64,000 nucleotides of DNA from contig CAWUHX010000322.1 of NCBI GenBank assembly GCA_963922205.1, forward strand, positions 186,001 to 250,000, given 5' to 3'. Origin of the DNA: Romanomermis culicivorax (lineage: Eukaryota > Nematoda > Enoplea > Mermithida > Mermithidae). A program made the position numbers and the translations under genes. Each line of letters begins with the position of its first letter. Position 1 is the stretch's first letter. The notes beneath the pieces were generated by a model. That model saw only the letters and a list, made by a program, of their open reading frames with translations, was not told the DNA's origin and ran no database searches. Of the stretch, positions 55,693 to 64,000 are shown piece after piece.

Positions 55693-55905
55693 ATAGGTCG
55701 TACGCTTAAGGATACTCCTATCTTTTGTGTACGACCTATAATTTGTCACTTTTTGCCGATTTATAGGTCGTACAGTAAACATACACGATTGGCTTTTGTC
55801 GGATTTACAGGTCGTACAGTAAACATATACGGTTAATTTCTTCGTTGATTTATAGGTCGTACAGTAAACATATATGGTCGATTTATAGGTCGTACGGTTA
55901 AAATG
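55693..55905 (+). repeat. TATAGGTCGTACAGTAAACATA minisatellite
   Basis: At least five units with the core TATAGGTCGTACAGTAAACA, spaced 30-46 bp apart, plus one unit inverted (GTACGACCTATA at about 55729). Confidence 0.85.
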
Positions 55906-55914
55906 TATGTTCTA

Positions 55915-57045
55915 GAGTTACCGTAATAGTAGAATTATGGTAATTTTTCGATTATGGTAATAAATGTGTTACTGTGGGTTGAAAAGGAAAATCAATGATG
56001 AATGCAAAAAGGAAAACTAAAATGAACAAAAAATGGAAAAGAAACAAAAAGAGATTGTGTGTAAAAACGGCTTCCCCTCTGGGAAGAGGAAGCCCTCAAA
56101 AATTTGCACCCCAGACCCCCTTTGTCAAAAGGGTGCCACCTGCAGGTGTAAATATATTTCGGAGGTCCCATTTTCTGAACGATCGTTCAAGTCAACAAAT
56201 GTCAGAACGGTCAATCTGGTCAGTAATGTTCTGTTTAATGAGTAAAATATCAGGAGAGTCATTACGCGATGAAACATTATCCTTACGGGTGCATGCGTAT
56301 AAATTTTGATGTTCTGCCAAAAATGACCAAGAAGGTCTTTTATAAAAATGACCAGAGCGAGCTGGACGTAAAAAGTATGTAGACAAATAAGGTCTTTTAT
56401 AGAAAGATGACCAAACGAGCTGGTCGTAAAAAGCGTGTAGAAAATTTGGAGAGTTGACGTACGGTAAAGGATACAGATTCGGGAATTACCGTAATAGTAG
56501 AATTACGGTAAATTTTTCTATTATGGTAATGGAGGAATTAGGGTAATAGATGTGTTACTGTAGATGAAAAGGAAAATCAATGATGAACGCAAAAAGGAAA
56601 ACTAAAATGAACAAAAAATGGAAAAGAAATAAAAAGCGATTGTGTGTAAAAACGGCTTCCCCTCTGGGAAGAGGAAGCCCTCAAAAATTTGCACCCTGGA
56701 CCCCCTTTGTCAAAAGGGTGCCACCTGCAGGTGTAAATATATTTCGGAGGTCCCATTTTCTGAACGATCGTTCAAGTCAACAAATGTCAGAATGGTCAAT
56801 CTGGTCAGTAATGGTCTGTTTAATGAGTAAAATATCGGGAGAGTCATTACGCGATGAAACATTATCCTTACGGGTGCATGCGTATAAATTTTGATGTTCT
56901 GCCAAAAATGACCAAGAAGGTCTTTTATAAAAATGACCAGAGCGAGCTGGCCGTAAAAAGCATGTAGACAAAAAAGGTCTTTTATAGAAAGATGACCAAA
57001 CGAGAAGGTCGTAAAAAGCGTGCGGAAAATTTGACGAGTTAAAAA
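55915..57045 (+). repeat. 585-bp tandem duplication
   Basis: Two nearly identical copies (from about 55915 and 56500) including the hairpin GGCTTCCCCTCTGGGAAGAG / GAAGCC. Each ends with two internal sub-repeats of GGTCTTTTATA...TGACCA...CGAGCTGG-CGTAAAAAG. The 104-codon ORF in each copy differs at a few residues only and shows no known domain. Confidence 0.85.
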
Positions 57046-57169
57046 ATCTTTACGTATCAAAAATTTTTAATTCAATGCAACATTCTATTTTATTATAAAA
57101 CTTTTGAAACACTATTTTATTTTTGTTTATCACTAAAATATTGTAGTCTAAATACAAAAATAATAACGT

Positions 57170-57520
57170 GAACAAAAAATGGAAAACATAAAAGAAAGAA
57201 TTCATTTATAAAATTGACCCCCTCCGCCCACGGAGGAAATCCTTCAAAAAACGCGCCCTCGGGCTCCAAAATAAGAGGTGCGCCGTCTGCAGGTTCACAG
57301 AAAAGCTAATCGGAAGCCCTGCATACTGAACGATCGTCCAAATTAGAATGGTCTTTTAGATCAGAATGCTCAATTCCACATATAAAAACTCTAAGAGTCT
57401 ATAAAACTTGAAACATTATTCCTACCGGTTTATACTTATAAAATCGTAAATGATCAAATTCTTTTATAGAAAAATGACCCAAAAGAATGGGCAAAAAGCG
57501 CATGTAGAAAAGTGAACAGT
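57170..57520 (+). repeat. diverged third copy of the 585-bp unit
   Basis: Keeps the order of landmarks: GAACAAAAAATGGAAAA, a GGAGGAAATCCTTC block, ACTGAACGATCGTC, TTTTATAGAAAAATGACC, CGCATGTAGAAAA, with many substitutions. Confidence 0.65.
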
Positions 57521-57574
57521 TGAGATGAAAAATATTCTAGATGTAAAAAGTAATTGATACCTCAAAAATATTTG

Positions 57575-57640
57575 AAGAAAAGAAAAGAAAAGAAAAAGAA
57601 AAAGAAAAAGAAAAGAAAAAGAAAAAAGAAAAGAACTATA
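57575..57640 (+). repeat. (AAAAG)n purine tract
   Basis: Uninterrupted A/G run of AAAAG and AAAAAG units. Confidence 0.88.
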
Positions 57641-57848
57641 TCATCAATACATGAAAGTTATTCTATGTATCGGAAATTAATACATCATATTGGATGATTT
57701 ATGTAGGTAGATGCGGTTTTGTATACAGAGTGTTTCCCAGAGCAAACATAGAAAGGTTAGACAGCTGAAGCCATTTAGATCATAAAACCAATTAGAAATG
57801 CTAGAAAAGGTCAAAGGTTCTATAAAACAGGGTAGTAAGAGATGCTTT

Positions 57849-57972
57849 ACCAAAATAATTAAGGTGGTGATTATTGTTATTTTGATAGTTTTCTAGAATA
57901 ACCTAGAGCCTAAAACCTTTAAAGAGATGCAATACCAAAACAATTAAGGTGGTGATTATTGTTATTTTGATA
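57849..57972 (+). repeat. 40-bp direct repeat, two copies
   Basis: ACCAAAAYAATTAAGGTGGT plus GATTATTGTTATTTTGATAG occurs at 57849 and 57931. Confidence 0.85.
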
Positions 57973-58049
57973 GAACCTTCAAAGAAAAACCGAAAAGATT
58001 CAACCAAAAAGCAGAAAAAACCGGAAAAGGTTTAATGAGGGTAAAGAGG

Positions 58050-58057
58050 TATAAATA
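58050..58057 (+). promoter_or_regulatory. TATA box of the 58.1-kb gene
   Basis: TATAAATA within GAGGTATAAATAGAAA, 72 nt before the ATG: a canonical core promoter placing transcription start near 58080. Confidence 0.55.
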
Positions 58058-58121
58058 GAAAAAATAGAAGAAGAAGAATCATTCTTATTTTTGTACTTGC
58101 GCGCGACACCCGAGACTACCC

Positions 58122-58546
58122 ATGGAGGCCCTATTCATTACGTTTATTTCGACGTTGAGAGCCGCCTATGAGGCTTACGGTACATTGATTTTACAAATAT
58201 TTTGATTTAAAATTAATATGTATACTCTTTTATTATTATTAATTTAGAGCCGTTTTTAACGACGGCCGACATTGACGCGTGGGCGTCCGTCTTTTGGGAG
58301 GAGGCCTCGACGGACTTCAAGAGCTGGTGGAAAAGCCAGCGAGGGGTTGAATATCCGGCTAGACAGAAACCCTTTTGGGGTTTTATGAAATGTCTACGCC
58401 GGATGTTTGAAAACCCTTCGCTGGTCGACGGTCACCTAGCCTCGCACCTGTGGAATATCCTCCCCCCAGGTGCGAGGGCTGAATGGGAAAATGCCGACGG
58501 TCGCTACGTCGAGGAGAGGGTAAAACTAGCGCTGCCGCGTTTCTAG
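58122..58546 (+). CDS. GC-rich, Trp-rich two-exon gene, about 118 aa
   Basis: Exon 1 is 58122-58179 and exon 2 is 58248-58546, joined across a 68-nt GT-AG intron. The product has at least seven Trp (WASVFWEE, FKSWWKS, PFWGF, LWNILP, EWENAD). Family unknown. The second half (PFWGFMKCLRRMFENP, then LWNILPPGARAEWENAD) has a spacing faintly like an HMG box, a tentative inference. Coding sequence is much richer in G+C than its surroundings and ends codons in G or C, unlike every neighbour. It lies on the strand opposite to the Polinton genes, about 700 bp from the capsid gene, so it could be element cargo or a host gene. The stop TAG overlaps a perfect donor (TAGTAAGT), so further exons are possible. 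Confidence 0.6.
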
Positions 58547-58912
58547 TAAGTTCAGATGTTATAGTTAAAACACGTTGTAGACATATAAATTTTATATTTA
58601 ATGAGAGTAAAAATTATTATTATTATAAGCTTTTACTACAATATTTCAAGATAAATATGCGTAGGTTAAAATGTGCTAACTGCTGTATGTTACAGATTTT
58701 TAATTCATGTAGTATGGTGTATAGCTAAGTTGTTTAAAACTTAACAAAGAACATTTCTAGAATATTCTAGAAGTTTTCAAATATTTACACAATTTTATAT
58801 GATAAAATTTTATGATAAATAAAGACTATTGATAGATCTTGTACCTATTACTTAACAGTTAAATGATATATTAGAGTAAAAATTTTTGTTTAACTAAAAT
58901 AGTCTACTATGA

Positions 58913-58930
58913 GTGTGTGTGTGTGTGTAT
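58913..58930 (+). repeat. (GT)n microsatellite
   Basis: GAGTGTGTGTGTGTGTATGTG in the spacer between the two-exon gene and the Polinton capsid gene. Nothing else is seen in 58547-59235. Confidence 0.8.
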
Positions 58931-59235
58931 GTGTCAACTTCGGGAATATAAAAAAGGGTTTACTGTAGTCAGATATTTAGAGATGTACGAGTAAACGATA
59001 TGCACAAACAGGTCTTAGGGTAAAAAGAACGTACAAGATAATTACATAGTACTGTAGAATTAAAGGAGAAAATAAAGGAAAGAAGGAGTAATAAAAGGAA
59101 GTTCATTTATAATTAGGAATAAATTAAAAGAATATTTCTAAACAATAGCTAAAGAGAAGGAGTGTATAAACAACAACTATAAGTGATTTTTTATTATAAA
59201 AAATGAGATGAAATGTACATATAAATATAACATAT

Positions 59236-60634
59236 TTAAATACTATAATCTGTAAAGGTTTCACGATTTTTATCAATCATTACGAGAGAGTCAAATTCTG
59301 CGTATATAAGTGCTTCAATACCGCCATCTGGTATATCCTCTCCAAAATTCATCTGTAAACTGTGGTTCCTTCACGTACGAGTTCCCAAAAATTACCATCC
59401 ATACCGCAAGGAGTCAAATCAAAAACAAAAACCGTGTTATGCGTTGTAAAAGAATTTCGAGTAATTTCATTACCCTTGTTATCTGTACCGATTCCTACAC
59501 CCTCAAATAATTGTACAAAAGTGCGCAAATATTTGTTTTCTTTAAAATTTAGCATATATGGTGTTGTAGGTAAGGTTGTAGTACCACTTGTTATTTTAAT
59601 CTCGTTTAATCCGAAATGCTTAAAATTGAAGGGGCTTTGATTATAATCACCCCTAGCAGCCGAACCATCAACGAGCGCCACAACGAGACGACGAGGTAAA
59701 GGACCTGTGAACAATGAGTTCAGAGGAGCTGAGCGACGACTAGTTGTTATGTATAGACTTGTAACATGACATCGACGAATAGGGTATTTTGCAGCTGTAT
59801 TTTGTAACATGGATTCAATAGCTAGATTGATATTATCCGCAACTTCAACTTTTTTAATAAATAGAGACATGCTTTTAACCTCGATTTTATAAGCTTCGTT
59901 GTCAGTAGATATAAATTTTTGCAAGCAAAAATCATCTCTATGTCTGTATAAATCAATTTTCAAAGTACATTGATTCAATAGAAAACGTTCTTGCATAAAT
60001 AGATCGGCGTGTATAGGAGCCATTAATTCAACAACTGCACTGTTTTTGAACATCTGAACTCTTTCCAAAGCACCCTTGTTTTTCTTTATATCGAGAACAT
60101 CGCCATTTTCAAAAGCATAACCAGCAGCTGCAACATGTGTCGACTTAGCATCACGACCATAGTTCAATTCCGTTTCCAAATAAGATCTGTAAGCGTATCT
60201 ATCCCCACTGAAATGTTAAAATGTTAAAATTAAAAAAAAGGTAAACATACATTTAATTATAAAACTTACCTGTCAGATATTAATTTTCCATTTAAGTACA
60301 TCTTGATCTGTTTAAAAAATGTCTTGCCGATCAAATTAATTAGTGCTACAACATTTCCAGTAAGGTTATTGTTGGCATATGCTGTTAAAGTGCAAGCAGC
60401 GCCATTAGCTTTCGTAATTCGAATAGTAAAATATATATAATTTTCTGATAAGTCCAACATATATGAATCAGGTGAAATAACAAACTCCTAAGGCCCTTCA
60501 TTAGTACAAGGATTTTGTAACTGAATTTCAGACCAAAAACTTCTATGAATAGCAACTTGTGTTGGAGGTACGGTAAATAAATCTAACTCCGTTTTACTAC
60601 TAGGAGACGACGCAGCATCAATAAATTTACTCAT
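59236..60634 (-). pseudogene. Polinton major capsid protein (double jelly-roll), broken
   Basis: Start at 60634 overlaps the end of the upstream gene (ATGA). Protein signatures include ELDLFTVPPTQ near the N terminus, YPIRRC, PLPRRLVVALVDG and SPFNFKHFGLNEI, typical of Polinton capsid proteins. A 62-nt GT-AG intron (60269-60208) interrupts the frame and, if spliced, keeps it open. Two lesions are independent of it: an in-frame TAG at 60490-60488 and a one-base loss near 59350 that shifts the last 37 codons (through AEFDSLVMIDKNRETF) out of frame. The length, about 440 codons, is near that of related elements. Non-functional as it stands. Confidence 0.85.
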
Positions 60635-61148
60635 TTTGAATAGATATCTTTGGAACCGACTACTCTACGTGGAGTCTTTTTTAAGAATGAGGAACGTCGT
60701 TTCAGGTGTTTACGTTTATGTTGTTTTTGATGTTGATGTTGTTGACGCTGACCATCATTTAACTTTTTATTGCTTTTTATATGTATCGTAGCTTCCCTAA
60801 ACCTTTTCCTTTATGAATGCCCTCGCCCGTTTCGTGTAATAAGCTACCAGCTGCGTTTCGTCCATGCTCAGCAACACTTTCTTTAAAAGAACAACCTTCT
60901 ACATCACCTGCAACTTTGGAACCTGCAGCAAGTGCATGCTTTCCTGCAGATTTTAACAAAGGCATAGCTAGACGCCACAAACTCTTAAAAAAATTACCAA
61001 CTCCAGCTCCTTGATGTCTATAATAATACGGGTATGCTGCTCGAAAACCTTCTAAAGTACCACCCAATTGAAATTGATTATCTTGAATACTATGTTGATA
61101 AATTTTGATCCAGTAATCGACGGTTTCAGGAATAAATACGGTATGCAT
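60632..61148 (-). pseudogene. Polinton small basic virion protein, frameshifted
   Basis: 123 codons open from 61148, with an amphipathic Gly/Ala-rich segment (NFFKSLWRLAMPLLKSAGK) and a GDVEGCSFKESV block seen in Polinton proteins compared with adenovirus core/cement peptides. The frame stops at 60777, but another frame continues with a Lys/Arg/His/Gln-rich tail ending at 60632, where its stop overlaps the capsid start. One base was therefore lost near 60780. Confidence 0.75.
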
Positions 61149-61282
61149 ATTTTGCTTTGAAACTCAAAAGGAACAACAACTAAATGAATTAATTAATTAA
61201 GAGCGTTTGCGAAAATTCAACCTGACGACAACGTGTCCAAATGCAAATGAATGAATGAGTAAATAAAAATTTGATACTATGA

Positions 61283-62200
61283 TTATAGGAATAGAGGAGT
61301 ACGTCGCCGAAAATGTAATTTAACTATAACATTCCCAAACTGAAAGGGTATAAGCTCATTCATACTGTTTTTTATATTAATCTCGAGTACTGTAATTTCC
61401 TTCAATTGAATGGGTATATAGTGAGGTGTTTCATATAATCGACTCACATTATCTTTGTATTTTCCCTGAACATTTACTATACGTAAAAGCGGCGCTAAAG
61501 TATTTCCAACAATCTGATTTTCAATAATATTACAGTAAACATAAAAATTCTGTAAATCATTCAAATTTGGTGGTTGAATACCTAACATGTATAAATGATT
61601 AGTTCCAGGCTCGGCAAGAAAAACAGCTTTGGATGGTGGAATATGTGTGTTAGAATTTTTTGGAGGTTTCTCTCCAACAGTATATAAGTTAATATTCACA
61701 GCTCTATTTAAAAAATCATCAGCAGTTGCATAGGCAGCAGTATTGGTAGGGCTAAATCAGAGAAGCTCCATTAACCATTTGCTTATATTGATTTTATGTA
61801 AGATTGTACCACTTTTTATTTTCAAATTAACTAATCCTCTACCATGTTCATCATATGAAAACATGATTCCAATGTTAGTTCCGGCAATAGCTGCTCCAAT
61901 TTTTGCATTCAACTCTTCAATTAATTCAGATACGGTAAAGTAATGTTTTTCAAAAACTATTACTTTAATTTTTTTGACCTTATTTCCAACACCATCCATA
62001 ATTAACGTTATTACATTATCTCCACCATGATTAGTAAATGTAGCCCAACTATAGGGATATATTATTTCACTTAGCCCTACCTCCCAGTTTCCATCTAGTT
62101 TTAAACGGTAAGGTAGATGGGCTGCATAATCTGAGGGCTTGTTTCCATTTTGGCTATTACTAGGTAATGTGATATAAAACTGATCTTCAAAGGTTGTCAT
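61283..62200 (-). pseudogene. Polinton penton-like (single jelly-roll) capsid protein, one in-frame stop
   Basis: Starts MTTFEDQFYITLPSNS; contains LPYRLKLDGNWEVGLSEI and, near the C terminus, PHYIPIQLKEITVLEINIK and VKLHFRR, all characteristic of the Polinton minor capsid/penton protein. A TGA at 61759-61757 splits it into two ORFs that lie in the same frame, so the lesion is a single nonsense change. Length about 305 codons. The start overlaps the preceding gene by 14 nt. Confidence 0.85.
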
Positions 62201-62495
62201 TATTTATAATGTTGTTTGTTGTTGCTGTAGGTACGGTCTTCAATGAATTAGATGACTGTAATATTGTCGGTAGGAGGCTAGGAAATAAATATCCTATATA
62301 AGGGCACAAAAGGCCAACCCATAATTGTGTATTATTATTGTAGAGAGATAAATTTATTATAGCTGTAATGACTACAATGTATATTAGTATGACCTGAGTG
62401 AAGAAAACCACTTGGTTTCGAGGTAAATATTTTCCCAAAAACTCCCAAACGCTGATGCAAGACACTTCTGAATGCCTACTATTACTACTATCCAT
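62187..62495 (-). CDS. Polinton small membrane protein
   Basis: About 102 aa. ATG chosen at 62495 (MDSSNSRHSEV), after the upstream A/T-rich stretch, although the frame is open further. It contains VWEFLGKYLPRNQVVFFTQV followed by a hydrophobic helix (ILIYIVVITAIINL) and a second hydrophobic stretch (LWVGLLCPYIGYLFPSLL), so two membrane segments. Small proteins of this kind are common in Polintons; function unknown. The only gene here without an obvious lesion. Confidence 0.65.
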   Translation of the reverse strand: MDSSNSRHSEVSCISVWEFLGKYLPRNQVVFFTQVILIYIVVITAIINLSLYNNNTQLWVGLLCPYIGYLFPSLLPTILQSSNSLKTVPTATTNNIINNDNL

Positions 62496-62630
62496 TTCAA
62501 AATAAAAAATTTTTAATTTAACAACTAAACACTCAATTATAAATTTATAAGAAGGCAGAGCTACTAAAGTAACCAATAAAATTATACAAAAATATAAAGG
62601 AGGCGGAGCTATCAAAGTGAAGTAAAATTT

Positions 62631-62652
62631 ATATATATATATATAAATACAT
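62631..62652. repeat. (TA)n between protease and membrane-protein genes
   Basis: TATATATATATATAAATA in the only sizeable spacer of the Polinton block. Confidence 0.75.
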
Positions 62653-62670
62653 ATAGAAGGAGTTAACTTT

Positions 62671-63162
62671 TTACAAACGTGTACATAATTTATTTCGCAA
62701 GTGACCTTCTACGGAAAATTTACAATGAAAAAACTTACAAATCAATTTATCATTATAAACAAAATTTGTGTTACTGAAACTTTTAAACATTTTATACATA
62801 AGAACATGTGGCACTTTATAATACAAAAAATATAAAGTATATATACCACAAACCCTACTATTAAAATTTTGTAAATGTTTCTTATTTGTATATCTTATTA
62901 AAGCATTTTTGTTAATATAGTTTATAAAAGCAGGAATAACTGGTGGTAAACCATAAGAATCAAAATAATATACAGAGTTAGCATTATCAAAATACATAGC
63001 TATCCAATGACTTCCTTTTTAAAAAGATGTATCGGTGTTTGCAATTAAAGGCGCTGGTCTTTTAACTATCTCCAGTAGAGTATCGCAAGCAAAAACTCCT
63101 AAAAAATTTTGTGATAATAGCTCATCTTGTTGCGCATAATATGTCAATTCAAAGTTGTTCAT
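62671..63162 (-). pseudogene. Polinton adenain-like cysteine protease, one in-frame stop
   Basis: Start at 63162 inside the end of the integrase gene (14-nt overlap). The catalytic His is in GSHWIAMYFD, the acidic residue in YYFDSYGLPP, and the Cys in SRVCGIYTLYFLYY, the order of adenovirus-type capsid maturation proteases. A TAA at 63021-63019, five codons before the catalytic His, interrupts the frame. Length about 163 codons, normal for the family. Confidence 0.85.
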
Positions 63163-64000
63163 CGTAATCGTCATCGTCATCGTTTTGTATATCCTTTTCT
63201 AAAATCCAACTGTTGAATTTTTCAGAATAACCCCACCACTTCACAAGTACTCTATTCTGACCATCTGGTAATCGTTTAGTCTTCAAAACCTTTTCAATTT
63301 TGTATTCTTTGATATTAGGATTAAAATCGATTTTCTGTAGTTCTTTTTCATAAAAACGTCCTTCTATATCTTCGCCTTCCAGATCTTGAATTGTATAAAG
63401 TATATGATTTCGGGTCTTCACAATATGTTTTACTTTGAAAACTTCTTCACTCCATTGAGGTAAATAACCTTTGTCAAATACACCTCTATGTTTACTAATT
63501 CGCACGTAATCTCCTATATCAATCTTAGACTTTCTAGTGTATAATCTTTCAGGGTAGAGTCTTTGCCATATAATTTTTTCGTTAGAATAATCTACATTAA
63601 TAGGTTTTTCCTTAATAGATCTATGAACAGAGTGATTGTAGTTGGAAACAACTGCGGGTAAAATATCAATCCTTTTATAAGTGGTAAACTCTGTAAAATA
63701 TTTAAATAATTTAGTTTTTAAAGTTCTATTAAACTGTTCCACTATTGAACATTTAATGTCTTCGTTTTGAGAAGTAAAAAAATGTATATCGTTAGTTTTC
63801 AATAATTTTTGGAAATCTTTGTTGACAAATTCTTTTCCTTTATTGCTGTGCACTCTCCAAGGGATTCGACCTCTTTTTAAAATATTTTGAAAAGCATCGC
63901 AAACATTCTTTGAGTGTTTTGATTTTAAGGGTTCAACCCATGCGTATTTACTTAATACATCTATACATGTATGCATAAATTTGTATCCATCGTTGAAATC
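63149..64000 (-). CDS. Polinton integrase with chromodomain, 5' end outside window
   Basis: Retroviral-type (rve) integrase, cut by the right edge; the frame is open to the end of the window ([12 protein letters not shown] at the edge). Counting from the Met at 63976: first catalytic Asp D6 ([10 protein letters not shown]), third residue Glu E80 ([11 protein letters not shown]). The residue 35 before it is Asn 45 (HSNKGKEF) where the family has Asp, so the DD35E triad reads D-N-E. The C terminus holds a chromodomain (about 224-265: [27 protein letters not shown]) and an acidic tail. Probably inactive. Confidence 0.88.
   Translation of the reverse strand, partial: DFNDGYKFMHTCIDVLSKYAWVEPLKSKHSKNVCDAFQNILKRGRIPWRVHSNKGKEFVNKDFQKLLKTNDIHFFTSQNEDIKCSIVEQFNRTLKTKLFKYFTEFTTYKRIDILPAVVSNYNHSVHRSIKEKPINVDYSNEKIIWQRLYPERLYTRKSKIDIGDYVRISKHRGVFDKGYLPQWSEEVFKVKHIVKTRNHILYTIQDLEGEDIEGRFYEKELQKIDFNPNIKEYKIEKVLKTKRLPDGQNRVLVKWWGYSEKFNSWILEKDIQNDDDDDYDEQL

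Larger units (their letters stand above)
59236..64000 (-). mobile_element. Polinton/Maverick element, partial and decayed
   Basis: Six consecutive minus-strand genes in the order integrase, protease, small membrane protein, penton-like, basic peptide, major capsid, with short overlaps. This is the virion-morphogenesis block of a Polinton, a self-synthesising DNA transposon related to adintoviruses. PolB and the packaging ATPase are not in the window and would lie beyond the right edge or be lost. Neither terminal inverted repeat was identified. Five of the six genes are damaged. Confidence 0.9.

Noticed and set aside
55693-55905. CRISPR-like array of spaced repeats
   Set aside because: Spacers are related to each other, units vary and one is inverted; the context is eukaryotic.
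55995-56894. Duplicated 104-codon ORFs with basic N terminus
   Set aside because: They lie within a tandem repeat with no domain features; the diverged third copy does not keep the frame.
59236-63162. Alternative genetic code to explain in-frame stops in the Polinton
   Set aside because: TAA, TAG and TGA all occur in frame, and frameshifts are also present, so neutral decay is simpler; the tyrosinase genes use the standard code.

Overview
This window is nuclear DNA from an invertebrate animal. The evidence is AT-rich sequence, spliceosomal GT-AG introns ranging from about 55 nt to nearly 16 kb, and transposable elements of nearly every class. The phylum cannot be fixed. Secreted tyrosinases with C-terminal ShK domains, the architecture of the left-hand genes, are best known from nematodes (C. 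elegans tyr genes), and related tyrosinases occur in other protostomes.

Left two thirds (about 0.2-40.7 kb): two paralogous secreted type-3 copper (tyrosinase-like) genes lie head-to-tail on the minus strand. I call them TyrL (11156 to 241, ten exons, about 955 aa) and TyrR (40688 to 14192, ten exons, about 916 aa). Both reading frames close across every proposed splice junction. Both have a signal peptide, a Cys-containing propeptide, a dibasic processing site, a complete set of six copper-ligand histidines with identical spacing, and a Cys-rich region after the tyrosinase core. They differ at the C terminus: TyrL ends in a Thr-rich mucin-like tail, TyrR in two ShK domains. The introns carry most of the mobile DNA. 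TyrR intron 1 (15.7 kb) holds a three-level nest: a short dispersed repeat split by a Ty3/Gypsy LTR retrotransposon, itself split by a hAT transposon, both insertions with recognisable target duplications. Other TyrR introns hold a mariner-type element and a CpG-rich MITE with 41-bp perfect terminal repeats. The last TyrL intron holds a second, older copy of the same LTR family.

Middle (about 40.7-55.6 kb): no convincing gene. It is a mosaic of short non-autonomous repeats (families A, B, D, G and several foldback or MITE elements), a CCAACCAATCAGGGAATCAA-like satellite, and many copies of a small GGCGC-NNN-GCGCC hairpin shared between otherwise different repeats.

Right end (55.6-64 kb): a GTCGTACAGTAAACATA minisatellite, a 585-bp tandem duplication with a diverged third copy, and an unusual GC-rich, Trp-rich two-exon gene with its own TATA box (58.1-58.5 kb). 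The window ends inside a Polinton/Maverick DNA virus-like transposon (59.2 kb to beyond 64 kb). Its minus-strand order is integrase, adenain-type protease, small membrane protein, penton-like protein, basic virion peptide, major capsid protein. All but the small membrane protein carry at least one lesion (catalytic Asp to Asn, in-frame stops, frameshifts), so this copy is a relic. Its polymerase and ATPase would lie past the right edge.
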